Assembly: GCF_007828835.1 (NCBI RefSeq)
Contig: NZ_VIVL01000004.1
Coordinates: forward strand, 124,001-188,000
DNA length: 64,000 nucleotides
Direction of reading: 5' to 3'
Source of the DNA: Variovorax beijingensis
GTDB taxonomy: Bacteria > Pseudomonadota > Gammaproteobacteria > Burkholderiales > Burkholderiaceae_C
Shown: in pieces, positions 42,955 through 51,398 of the stretch
Numbering within the stretch: position 1 is the stretch's first letter
Layout of the letters: each line of letters opens with the position of its first letter
Program-made: the position numbers and the translations under genes
Notes under the pieces: generated by a model
Seen by the model: only the letters and a program-made list of their open reading frames with translations
What the model was told of the DNA's origin: nothing
Databases searched by the model: none

Positions 42955-44754
42955 ATGCGACTGCTCGACCTTCCCCTTCCGTCCTCCCTGGCCCTCCACG
43001 CCGCGGCCCATGAGGCTCCCAATCCCGCCGCGCGCATGCGCAACGGCGCCGAGGCCCTGCTCGACACGCTGGTCGCGTGCGGCGTCGACACCATCTTCGG
43101 CTACCCGGGCGGCGCCGCGCTGCCGCTGTATGACGCGCTGCACGGCGAACCGCGGCTGCGCCACGTGCTGGTGCGCCATGAGCAGGCCGCAGTGCATGCG
43201 GCCGAGGGCTATGCGCGCAGCACGGGGCGCGTGGGCGTGGTGCTGGTCACCTCGGGGCCGGGCGTGGGCAACACCATCACGGGGCTGCTCGACGCCCTGA
43301 GCGATTCGGTGCCGGTGCTCTGCATCAGCGGGCAGGTCGCGACCGCGGTGATCGGCACGCAGGCCTTCCAGGAGAGCGATGCGCTGGGCATGTCTCGCCC
43401 TGTCACCAAGTGGAACCAGCAGGTGCGGGCGGCGGACGATGTGCCGGCGCTGGTGCGCCGCGCGCTCGAGATCGCTGCCTCGGGCCGGCCGGGGCCGGTG
43501 CTGCTCGACGTGCCGAAGGACATCCAGCTCGCGCGCCTCGCACACGGCACCGCGTCGAGGCCGCTGCGCGCGTTGCGCACGGGCAGGGCGGCGCTGCCGC
43601 CGAAGGCGATGCTGCAGCGCGCGGCCGACCTGCTCTCCACCGCACGGCGGCCTGTGCTCTATGGCGGCGGCGGGCTGATCAACTCGGGGCCGGCCGCCTG
43701 CGAGGCTTTCGCGCAGCTGGTGCAGCGCCTGCATGCACCGTGCACGCTCACGCTGATGGGGCTCGGCGCCTTCCCCGCGTCCGACCCGAAATTCATCGGC
43801 ATGCTGGGCATGCACGGCATGCTCGAAGCCAACCTTGCAATGCACGAGGCCGACCTGGTGGTGTGCGTCGGTGCGCGCTTCGACGACCGCGTGACCGGCA
43901 AGCTCGACGAGTTCTGCCCGCACGCGCGCAAGATCCACATCGACATCGACCCCGGCAGCATCAACAAGGTGGTGAAGGTCGATGTGCCCATGGTGGGCGA
44001 CTGCGCCGCGATCCTCGAGGCCGTGCTCGCGCTGCTGCCGGCCGAAGGCCTTGCGCCCGGGCGGCTTGCACCCTGGTGGGAACGCATCCAGCGCTGGCGC
44101 GCCGAGCAGTGCCTGCGCTTTGCGCCGCGCGGCGATGCGATCCTGCCGCAGCAGCTGATGGCGTCGCTGCAGCGCGCCATCGCGGGGCGCGACGCGATCG
44201 TGTCCACCGACGTGGGCCAGCACCAGATGTGGGCCGCGCAGTACCTGCGCTTCGACCGCCCGCGCCGCTGGCTCACCTCGGGCGGCGCCGGCACCATGGG
44301 CTATGGGCTGCCCGCGGCCATCGGCGCCCAGATCGGCCACCCCGATGCGCTCACAGTCTGCGTGAGCGGCGATGCCTCGGTGCTCATGAACATCCAGGAG
44401 CTTTCGACCGCCGTGCAGCATCGCGCGCCGGTGAAGCTGGTGCTGTGCAACAACGGCTACATGGGCATGGTGCGGCAGTGGCAGGAGCTCAACCATGGCA
44501 ACCGGCTGAGCCACAGCTGGAACGAGGCGCTGCCCGACTTCGTGGCGCTGGCCAAGGCCTTCGGCTGGGGAGCGCGCCGCGTGTCGGACCCGGCCGCGCT
44601 TGAGGCTGCGCTGGCCGAATGCCTGGCCAGCGAAGGCCCGTTCTTCCTCGACGTGCAGGTCGCGGCGCAGGAGAACTGCTTTCCGATGATGCCGGCCGGG
44701 TGTGGGCACCACCGGGTGATGCTCTCGAAGGACCGGTGGTACGAAGAGGCCTGA
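42955..44754 (+). CDS. thiamine-diphosphate-dependent acetolactate synthase large subunit
   Basis: 599 aa. ThDP enzyme joining two pyruvate (or pyruvate and 2-oxobutyrate) to acetohydroxy acids. [15 protein letters not shown] and [15 protein letters not shown] carry the catalytic Glu76; a central FAD-type domain follows ([14 protein letters not shown] [10 protein letters not shown]), then the ThDP motif [13 protein letters not shown]…NNGYMGM. No ilvN regulatory subunit follows, which is unusual for anabolic enzymes. It may be an accessory copy under Lrp control. Confidence 0.88.
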   Translation: MRLLDLPLPSSLALHAAAHEAPNPAARMRNGAEALLDTLVACGVDTIFGYPGGAALPLYDALHGEPRLRHVLVRHEQAAVHAAEGYARSTGRVGVVLVTSGPGVGNTITGLLDALSDSVPVLCISGQVATAVIGTQAFQESDALGMSRPVTKWNQQVRAADDVPALVRRALEIAASGRPGPVLLDVPKDIQLARLAHGTASRPLRALRTGRAALPPKAMLQRAADLLSTARRPVLYGGGGLINSGPAACEAFAQLVQRLHAPCTLTLMGLGAFPASDPKFIGMLGMHGMLEANLAMHEADLVVCVGARFDDRVTGKLDEFCPHARKIHIDIDPGSINKVVKVDVPMVGDCAAILEAVLALLPAEGLAPGRLAPWWERIQRWRAEQCLRFAPRGDAILPQQLMASLQRAIAGRDAIVSTDVGQHQMWAAQYLRFDRPRRWLTSGGAGTMGYGLPAAIGAQIGHPDALTVCVSGDASVLMNIQELSTAVQHRAPVKLVLCNNGYMGMVRQWQELNHGNRLSHSWNEALPDFVALAKAFGWGARRVSDPAALEAALAECLASEGPFFLDVQVAAQENCFPMMPAGCGHHRVMLSKDRWYEEA

Positions 44755-44761
44755 GGTACGC

Positions 44762-45769
44762 TCAGGACTTGATGAACGCCAGCAGGTCGGCGTTGAACTT
44801 GTCCTTGTGCGTGTCGGTCAGGCCGTGCGGCGCGCCGGGGTAGACGATGAGCTTGCTGTTCTTCACCAGCTTGGCTGAGGCCAGGCCCGAGGCGCCGATC
44901 GGCACGATCTGGTCGTCGTCGCCGTGGATGATGAGCGTGGGCACGTCGAACTTCTTCAGGTCTTCGGTGAAGTCGGTTTCCGAGAACGCCTTGATCGAGT
45001 CATAGGTGTTCTTGTGGCCGCCGAGCATGCCCTGCGCCCACCACGAGTCGATCAGTCCCTGCGAGACCTTGGCGCCCGGCCGGTTGAAGCCGAAGAAGGG
45101 GCCCGAGGGCACATTTTTATAGAACTGCGAGCGGTTGGCGAGCTGCGCTGCGCGCAGGCCGTCGAACACTTCCATCGGCAGCCCGCCGGGGTTGGCGGCC
45201 GTCTTCAGCATCTGCGGCGGCACGGCCGAGATCAGCGCAGCCTTGGCCACGCGCTTGGTGCCGTGGCGGCCGATGTAGCGCGCCACCTCGCCGCCGCCCG
45301 TCGAGAAGCCGACCAGGATGGCGTTCTTCAGGTCCAGTGTTTCGATGACGGTGGCCAGGTCGTCGGCATAGGTGTCCATGTCGTTGCCGTTCCAGGGCTG
45401 GCTCGAACGGCCGTGGCCGCGGCGGTCATGCGCCACGGCGCGGTAGCCCTGCGATGCCAGGAACAGCATCTGCGATTCCCAGCTGTCGGAGTTGAGCGGC
45501 CAGCCGTGGCTGAACACGACAGGCTGGCCGGAACCCCAGTCCTTGAAGTAAAGCTGGGTGCCGTCCTTGGTGACGATGGTGTTGCTCATGGTCTGCTTTC
45601 CTTTCGAAGAGGCGTGAACCGCGCCGGCTTTCGGCGCGGCGGTGGAAGCGGCGGATGCCGCCCTGGAGAAGCCGGTCGCCACGAGGGCTCCGGCTGCAAT
45701 GGAAGCGCCGCCGGCCAGCAGGCCGCGGCGGGTCGGGGTGACGGTGAGATTCTTGCTGTTTGCAGACAT
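44762..45769 (-). CDS. alpha/beta hydrolase (non-haem chloroperoxidase-like) with Tat-type signal
   Basis: 335 aa. The N-terminus has [21 protein letters not shown], a twin-arginine-like signal, so export in folded form is likely. The hydrolase domain from about residue 62 has [12 protein letters not shown], the nucleophile elbow GFSTGGGE, acid in HGDDDQIVP and His in GAPHGLTD, as in bacterial haloperoxidases/esterases. An internal [12 protein letters not shown] is the usual start of cytosolic homologues, so the signal was added at the front. AAAGGAACGCAC supports ATG 45769. Confidence 0.85.
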   Translation of the reverse strand: MSANSKNLTVTPTRRGLLAGGASIAAGALVATGFSRAASAASTAAPKAGAVHASSKGKQTMSNTIVTKDGTQLYFKDWGSGQPVVFSHGWPLNSDSWESQMLFLASQGYRAVAHDRRGHGRSSQPWNGNDMDTYADDLATVIETLDLKNAILVGFSTGGGEVARYIGRHGTKRVAKAALISAVPPQMLKTAANPGGLPMEVFDGLRAAQLANRSQFYKNVPSGPFFGFNRPGAKVSQGLIDSWWAQGMLGGHKNTYDSIKAFSETDFTEDLKKFDVPTLIIHGDDDQIVPIGASGLASAKLVKNSKLIVYPGAPHGLTDTHKDKFNADLLAFIKS

Positions 45770-45822
45770 GGTGCGTTCCTTTGTTGACATGGTTGAGGTC
45801 GAATAAACTATCGCTCGTATTA

Positions 45823-45838
45823 ATATCGCATGCGATAT
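45823..45838. promoter_or_regulatory. MarR-type operator upstream of the hydrolase
   Basis: ATATCGCATGCGATAT, a perfect 16-nt palindrome, located 54 nt upstream of the hydrolase start and 14 nt past the MarR stop. It shares the core ATCGCATGCGAT with the palindrome before the MarR gene. Confidence 0.75.
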
Positions 45839-45851
45839 AAATGGCAAACCC

Positions 45852-46328
45852 TCATGCGTTCCTGTCGAGATTCGACCGCAGCGCCAGCAACTGGGCGCGC
45901 AGGACGCCGATTTCCTTGGGTGCCAGTTCCATCGCCTGCGCGACGCATGACGGAAGGGCTTTGGCCTTGCCGCGAAGCGTCCGGCCTTCGGCGGTGAGGG
46001 ACACGATGACCTGGCGCTCGTCCGATGCCGACCGCACGCGCTGGATCAGGCCTCGTGCCTCGAGCCGTTTCAGCAGGGGCGTGAGTGTGGTGGTCTCGAG
46101 CGCCAGCCGCGTGCAGATCTCGGAGACGTTGATGCCGTCTTTCTCCCACAGCACGAGCATGACAAGGTACTGCAGATAGGTCAGGTCCAGGTCGTGCAGG
46201 AGGCCGCGGTAGACCTTGTTGAGGCTCAGCATCGTCGAATAGAGCGCGAAGCAGAGCTGCTCGTCGAGCGCCAGCGAATCGCCCTGCGGGGCGTTGAGGG
46301 GCTTGGCGGCAAGACGCTTGGAAGGCAT
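45852..46328 (-). CDS. MarR family transcriptional regulator, OhrR-like
   Basis: 158 aa. Winged helix with [20 protein letters not shown] and [40 protein letters not shown] and the wing [15 protein letters not shown] Cys near the N-terminus (EQLCFALY) sits at the position of the peroxide-sensing Cys of OhrR, so organic-peroxide sensing is possible. Twin palindromes flank the gene. ATG 46328. Confidence 0.88.
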   Translation of the reverse strand: MPSKRLAAKPLNAPQGDSLALDEQLCFALYSTMLSLNKVYRGLLHDLDLTYLQYLVMLVLWEKDGINVSEICTRLALETTTLTPLLKRLEARGLIQRVRSASDERQVIVSLTAEGRTLRGKAKALPSCVAQAMELAPKEIGVLRAQLLALRSNLDRNA

Positions 46329-46337
46329 GGGCCGGAT

Positions 46338-46359
46338 ATTAGATCGCATGCGATCTAAT
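46338..46359. promoter_or_regulatory. MarR autoregulatory operator
   Basis: 22-nt perfect palindrome centred at 46348/46349 with inner TTAGATCGCATGCGATCTAA, ten nt upstream of the MarR start. The core ATCGCATGCGAT recurs upstream of the hydrolase, indicating a shared repressor. Confidence 0.8.
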
Positions 46360-46394
46360 GGCAAGCGATATTTAACGCGGGCGCCGGTCGGCTT

Positions 46395-47369
46395 TCAGAG
46401 AGGCGCCTTGCGGAAAGCCCCGGGCGGGGCGCCGAACTGGCTCCTGAAGCAGCGGCTGAAGTGGCTGGCATCGCCGAAGCCGCAGCGGTATGCGATCTGC
46501 GCAACGCTCAGGTGATCGAGCCTACGGTTCGTCAGCTCGTCCCTCGCGCGTTCCAGGCGGCGTGCCTTCAGGTAGGCACCGTATTGCGTGCGCTGCATCT
46601 CGAACAGCCGGTGCGTGAGCCGCCTGGAGATGCCCAGGTCCTTTGAGATCGCATCGACCGACAGCTCCGGGTCGCCGAGGTGCACCTCGATGAAGGCCAC
46701 GAGCCGTTGCCAGCGGTCGCGCTCGCGGCGCTTGCCGTCGGCGGCGTCCTCGTCCACCGATTCGCAGTAGGTCGCGGCCAGCAGCGAGACGAAGGACTGC
46801 TCGGAAAAATAGGCCAGCGCCGGCGTGGCCTGTGCCGGGCCCGGGAACACATGGTTCATGTGCGTGCGCGCAGTCTCGGCCAGCCGCGAATCCGGCCGTG
46901 CGATCGAGGGCACGAAGCGCTCGTGGAGGTCTGCATGGATGCCGAAGAACCGGTTGGCCGGCACGCGCAGCATCACCAGCTTGCCGGGCGTCGCCAGCGT
47001 GCAGGTGGAGGGGAGCCGGGTGGTGCGGAAGGTGATGTCGCCCTGGCGGAAGGGCATTTGCCTGCCGCCCTGCTCGATGCTGCCTTCGCCTTGGATCGCG
47101 ATCATCGCCAGCACGTCGCCCGTGCCGCCGGGAGATGCGAGCGCCGTGTCGTGGCGCACCGCGAGCGGTGTCGAGGTGAAGCTGATGGCCAGGCCGCCGC
47201 CCACGAGGCGGCAGGCCTCGAGGCTCATGCGCGGGTTGCTGTCCTGCACGCTGAGCTCGCCGGGGTAGACCAGCGAGTCGAGCGCGGTCGAGTAGCCCCG
47301 CACGTCTCCCGGATAGAACGGGCGAAAGCAGGGTGCGAAGCTCAGGTCGGATGCGGTGTCGTGGTGCAT
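46395..47369 (-). CDS. AraC family transcriptional regulator
   Basis: 324 aa. An N-terminal sensor domain of the AraC-binding type 2 sort (DVRGYSTALDSLVYPGEL, then a cupin-like core) precedes a C-terminal double HTH: LSVDAISKDLGISRRLTHRLF and LSVAQIAYRCGFGDASHFSRCFRSQFG. ATG 47369 follows CAGGAGTCCCACC. It is divergent from the class II aldolase/MFS pair, which it probably activates. Confidence 0.87.
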   Translation of the reverse strand: MHHDTASDLSFAPCFRPFYPGDVRGYSTALDSLVYPGELSVQDSNPRMSLEACRLVGGGLAISFTSTPLAVRHDTALASPGGTGDVLAMIAIQGEGSIEQGGRQMPFRQGDITFRTTRLPSTCTLATPGKLVMLRVPANRFFGIHADLHERFVPSIARPDSRLAETARTHMNHVFPGPAQATPALAYFSEQSFVSLLAATYCESVDEDAADGKRRERDRWQRLVAFIEVHLGDPELSVDAISKDLGISRRLTHRLFEMQRTQYGAYLKARRLERARDELTNRRLDHLSVAQIAYRCGFGDASHFSRCFRSQFGAPPGAFRKAPL

Positions 47370-47481
47370 GGTGGGACTCCTGCCGTTGGCCCGCACGCTT
47401 CGTGCCAAGCGGCTGCAGTCTAGGCGGCGGCGCGCCTCGCAACGATCGAGACTTTCCACTAGCCAGGACCTGTGTACCCGG

Positions 47482-47509
47482 TGATCCATCCGGTTGGCAC
47501 ACTGGATCA
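47482..47509. promoter_or_regulatory. inverted repeat between AraC and aldolase genes
   Basis: TGATCCA (47482-47488) and TGGATCA (47503-47509) with a 14-nt spacer in the 222-nt divergent promoter region. Candidate operator for the AraC protein. Confidence 0.45.
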
Positions 47510-47591
47510 ATACGGCGGCGCGCACGCTCAAGAGAAAAACGCGCGGCGCTTCTTACATTGAGCGCGACCGCCAATGCACAGGAGCCACAAC

Positions 47592-48347
47592 GTGAGCGAT
47601 ACGAACCCAAGGAACCACGACATCCCCGGCCCGTCTCTCGACGGACTCACCGGCGGCAGCTGGAGCGAGGCCGAGAAGCTCGCGCTCAGCTGCCGCATCC
47701 TGGCCAGGGAAGGGCACTCCGAAACCCTGGCCGGACAGGTCACGGTGCGGCAGGCGGACGGCAGCTTCCTGACCACGCCGCTCGCCCATGCCTTTGGCGA
47801 GATCCGTGCGCAATCGGTCATCCGCATCGACGATTCGCTGCGCGTGCTCGAAGGCCGTGGCGTGCCCAACCCCGCGGTGCGCTTTCACCTGTGGGTCTAC
47901 AGGCGCAGGCCCGATGTGAACTGCGTGATCCACACGCACCCGCCATATGTGTCGGCACTGTCGATGACGGGCGAGCCGCTGCAGATCGCGCACATGGACG
48001 CCACGCCTTTCTTCGACGATTGCGCCTTCCTGCCGGAGTGGCCCGGCCTGCCGATCGCCGACGTCGAGGGCGAGATCATCTCGGCCGCGCTGGGCCAGAA
48101 GCGCTGCGTGCTGCTGGCCAACCACGGCTTCCTGGCCGCGACGCCGACGATCGAGGAGTCGCTCTACCTGTCGGTGCTCATCGAGCGCGCGGCCCGCAAC
48201 CAGCTGGTTGCGCAGTCGGCCTACGGGCGGCTCAAGCTGGTGGATCCGGCGCTGGCGAAGGAGTCGCACGACTTCCTGCTGCAGCGGAGCATCGTCAATG
48301 CGAGCTTTGCGATGTTCGCGCGGCAGCTTCCCCAGGAGGGCGCATGA
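47592..48347 (+). CDS. class II aldolase/adducin family protein
   Basis: 251 aa. Zinc-aldolase fold. IHTHPPYVSALS carries the HxH zinc ligands, LLANHGFLA the third, and GEIRAQSVIRID belongs to the substrate loop. Reactions in the family include decarboxylation or retro-aldol cleavage of hydroxy acids. The GTG at 47592 has CAGGAG seven nt before it; an ATG 18 nt upstream is less well placed. It overlaps the MFS gene by 4 nt. Confidence 0.83.
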   Translation: MSDTNPRNHDIPGPSLDGLTGGSWSEAEKLALSCRILAREGHSETLAGQVTVRQADGSFLTTPLAHAFGEIRAQSVIRIDDSLRVLEGRGVPNPAVRFHLWVYRRRPDVNCVIHTHPPYVSALSMTGEPLQIAHMDATPFFDDCAFLPEWPGLPIADVEGEIISAALGQKRCVLLANHGFLAATPTIEESLYLSVLIERAARNQLVAQSAYGRLKLVDPALAKESHDFLLQRSIVNASFAMFARQLPQEGA

Positions 48348-49645
48348 GCAGCATCGCCTCGCCATTGCAGGGTACCGTGGGAAAAGAGCGCCAGAGCGTG
48401 TGGAAGATCGGCGCCGCCACCATGGTCGGCACGGCCATCGAGGCCTTCGACTTCCTTGCCTACGGCACCGCCGCGGCGCTGGTGTTCAACAAGCTTTTCT
48501 TCCCCAACTTCGACCCGGCGGTCGGCACGCTGGCCGCCTTCGGCACTTTTGCGAGCGGCATGCTGGCAAGGCCGTTGGGCGGCATCGTCTTCGGGCACTT
48601 CGGCGACCGGCTGGGCCGCAAGTCGATGCTCACGCTGAGCCTTCTGATGATGGGCATCTGCACCGTGCTGATCGGCCTCCTTCCCACCTACGAGTCGATC
48701 GGCCTGTGGGCTGCGGTGCTGCTGGTTCTGCTGCGCATCGGGCAGGGGCTGTCGTTCGGTGGCGAACTCGGCGGCGCGATGCTGATGGCCGTGGAGCATG
48801 CGCCGCCCAAGTGGCGCTCGCTGGTCGGCAGCATGCCGCAGATGGGCGCGCCCGTCGGCGTGCTGCTGTCGTCGGGCGCCTTCGCGCTGGTGACGCAACT
48901 GCCCGAAGCCAGCTTCCTGAGTTGGGGCTGGCGGCTGCCATTCCTGGCGAGCGCGGGGCTGATCGTGCTGGGCGTGTTCATCCGCATGAAGGTGGAGGAG
49001 TCGCCCGAGTTCATGCAGGTCAAGGTGCACCAGAAGACGGCGGTGCTGCCCGCGCGCGAAGTCGTCGTGGCGCATCTGAAGCCCTTGCTGCTGACCATCG
49101 GCGGCAAGCTGGCCGAGGTGACGCTGATCTACACGGTCCTGGTGTTCTCGATCTCGTATGCGACCAGCCGCCTCGGGTTCTCTCGCGCCGACGCGCTGCA
49201 GGCGCTGATCGCCGGGTCGGCGGCAATGGTCTTCACCATTCCGGCGAGCGGCTGGCTCGCGGACAAGGTGGGCGCGCGGCGGCTCTATGTGTTTGGCGGG
49301 CTGTTGCTGGCGATCATGGCGGTGCCGTTGTTCCAGGCCATCGGCAGCGGATCGCTCACGGCCTACACCGTGGCGATGGTGGTGGCACTGTCGATCAACT
49401 ATGCGTTGATGTTCGCGCCGCAGTCCAATCTCTATGCCGCGCAGTTTCCGCCCGAGTTGCGATATTCGGGCATCTCGATCGGCATACAGTTCGCGGCTGC
49501 GCTGGGCGGCGGCCTGGCGCCGATCATCGCGGCGACGCTGGTGGCCAGGTATTCGAGCATCGTGCCGGTGGGCGTCTATGTCGCCGTGCTGGGCCTGATT
49601 GCCGCGGTGTCCGCGTACCTGATGCGGCCCACGGCGAACGAGTGA
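48344..49645 (+). CDS. MFS transporter, metabolite:H+ symporter type
   Basis: 433 aa with about twelve transmembrane segments. The MHS-family markers are GTAIEAFDFLAYGTAAALVF at residues 29-48, FGDRLGRKSML in loop 2-3 and GGELGGAMLMAVEH. It likely imports the carboxylate substrate of the coupled aldolase (ATGA overlap, CCAGGAGGGCGC ribosome binding site). Confidence 0.87.
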   Translation: MSSIASPLQGTVGKERQSVWKIGAATMVGTAIEAFDFLAYGTAAALVFNKLFFPNFDPAVGTLAAFGTFASGMLARPLGGIVFGHFGDRLGRKSMLTLSLLMMGICTVLIGLLPTYESIGLWAAVLLVLLRIGQGLSFGGELGGAMLMAVEHAPPKWRSLVGSMPQMGAPVGVLLSSGAFALVTQLPEASFLSWGWRLPFLASAGLIVLGVFIRMKVEESPEFMQVKVHQKTAVLPAREVVVAHLKPLLLTIGGKLAEVTLIYTVLVFSISYATSRLGFSRADALQALIAGSAAMVFTIPASGWLADKVGARRLYVFGGLLLAIMAVPLFQAIGSGSLTAYTVAMVVALSINYALMFAPQSNLYAAQFPPELRYSGISIGIQFAAALGGGLAPIIAATLVARYSSIVPVGVYVAVLGLIAAVSAYLMRPTANE

Positions 49646-49648
49646 TTG

Positions 49649-51376
49649 TCAGGAGTGCCCGTCCACCCGCATCTGAAAGAGGAAGTAGGGCGGAATGCAG
49701 GCCCCGCGCCCTTCGGGCTGGCCCTCGGCCTGGGCGCAGATGAAGTCGTCTCGGCAAGGCTGCTGCGCCGAGCAGCTGCGCAGCTTGCCGGGCCGCGTGT
49801 GCCTGCCCAGGCATTCGCCGAAAGGCCGGTTCGCAGCCAGGCACTGGTTGAAGTCGCTGAGGATGGCAATGCCGCCGCAGGTGCCGTTCCTGTCCAGCGG
49901 ATCGCACGGGCCCGAGCACATGCCGCCGGGAAAGCCGACCGAGGTTTTCTCGCACACGGAGTGCGCGCCTTCGCAGGCGACGCGCGGCAGTTTCTCGGCG
50001 CGGTCCAGCCACGGGTTGGCCGACTGTGTGATGCGGGTGGGCTCGCAGCTTGCGCCGACCGTGGCTTTCTCCGGTGCGGCGTCCGTGCCCTCCGGTTCGG
50101 CGAGCGGCCGGAACGGATCGGGCTGCGGCGCGGACAGCGCGGCGTGCACATAGCGGCCGCGCCGCGCCAGTTCGTCCTGCAGGTGCGGCGAATGCGGCAG
50201 CGCCAGCGCATTGCCCGCCGTGAAGGTGCGCGATGCGCCGCGCCGGTCGACGCCGAGCAGGTGAAAGCCCGCGACCGCGCGGCTCTGGTGGCAGCCCATA
50301 CAGCTGAGGTCGTCGAGGCGGCGCAGCAGCGCCTGCGGCGATGGCAGCGTGCGGCTGCCGGGCACGGGCTGCCATTCGCCGGGCGGGAAGAGCTGTGCGA
50401 ACGGCCGGTTCGCCAGCCGCGCAAGGCCGCGCGGCGCCACCGAGATGGCCTCGGTCGCCAGGAACTTCTCAGGGATTTGCAGGGTGGCCTCGTCAAGCGT
50501 GCGCAGGTTGTCGGGCTGCTGCAGCCACTGCCGCAGCTCCTTGCGCAGCGGGGCATTGGCCTTGAGCCGCGCGACATCGGGGGTGTTCTCGAGCGGGGCC
50601 ACGTCGAAGCGCCGCGTGCCGGCATTCCAGCGGAAGGCACGCAGCATGTACTCCGCATGGCCGCCGAGATCGGGCCGCACCGCCGAGGGCCAGCGCACGC
50701 TCTGCAGGTTGGTGGTGATCTGCGCGATGCGCGCGGGCGCGAGGCGCTGCGGCGCCAGCGGACCGTCGGCCGACACCAGCCAGCGGCCGAGCGCCTCGTC
50801 CTGCATCGAGGGCTGCGGCGGCTGCCAGCGCCGCGCGGTGCTCGCGCAGCTGCCGTCGGCATCGGGCGCATCGCCGCGCAGTTCCACGTTGACGGTCATC
50901 GGCAGGCGCGACTGCATTGCGGCGGTGCGGTAGGCGAGCCGGTACACCAGCCGCGTCTCGCCGCAGGCGCCGCGCTGGAACGGCCGGCGGTCCATGCGGT
51001 TGGCGACGCCCACCAGCTCGAAGAATGCGTCGGGGCTCGCCAGCCAGCGCGCATCGAACAGCCGGTGCGGATAGCGCGAGATGCCGACGCCGGCCTGCCG
51101 GTCGCTGCGCTGGATGCGCGCGATGCTGTCGCCGAGCGGCGTGGCGATGGATTGCCACGCCGGCGTGCGCATCAGCACCTGGTTGTTCGCGATGCCGTCG
51201 GCTGAAGCGGGTGCGTCGCCGATCCAGTGGGCGAAGCCGGCGCCGGATTTCTCGGCGGCCTGCAGGGCCGCCGGCGAGGTGACGAGAAGCACGGGGTCGG
51301 CCGCGCGCGCGGCGGGCGCGGCGAGAGCGAGTGCCAGCGCAAGGCCGGCGGGCAGGCAGTGGTCGAGGAGCGGCAC
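49649..51376 (-). CDS. secreted cysteine-rich protein with CxxCH haem motif
   Basis: 575 aa from GTG 51376. A signal peptide (PLLDHCLPAGLALALALAAPAARA) is followed by a large unassigned domain. Residues 359-363 are CMGCH, a c-type haem attachment motif. The last 135 residues hold 12 Cys, some in closely spaced pairs (GGMCSGPCD, CSAQQPC), likely disulphides in the periplasm. Not recognised as a known enzyme. It is the last gene of the ABC operon (22-nt gap), with no strong ribosome binding site. Confidence 0.65.
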   Translation of the reverse strand: MPLLDHCLPAGLALALALAAPAARAADPVLLVTSPAALQAAEKSGAGFAHWIGDAPASADGIANNQVLMRTPAWQSIATPLGDSIARIQRSDRQAGVGISRYPHRLFDARWLASPDAFFELVGVANRMDRRPFQRGACGETRLVYRLAYRTAAMQSRLPMTVNVELRGDAPDADGSCASTARRWQPPQPSMQDEALGRWLVSADGPLAPQRLAPARIAQITTNLQSVRWPSAVRPDLGGHAEYMLRAFRWNAGTRRFDVAPLENTPDVARLKANAPLRKELRQWLQQPDNLRTLDEATLQIPEKFLATEAISVAPRGLARLANRPFAQLFPPGEWQPVPGSRTLPSPQALLRRLDDLSCMGCHQSRAVAGFHLLGVDRRGASRTFTAGNALALPHSPHLQDELARRGRYVHAALSAPQPDPFRPLAEPEGTDAAPEKATVGASCEPTRITQSANPWLDRAEKLPRVACEGAHSVCEKTSVGFPGGMCSGPCDPLDRNGTCGGIAILSDFNQCLAANRPFGECLGRHTRPGKLRSCSAQQPCRDDFICAQAEGQPEGRGACIPPYFLFQMRVDGHS

Positions 51377-51398
51377 GCCGGCGATTGTGCCGCGCCGC

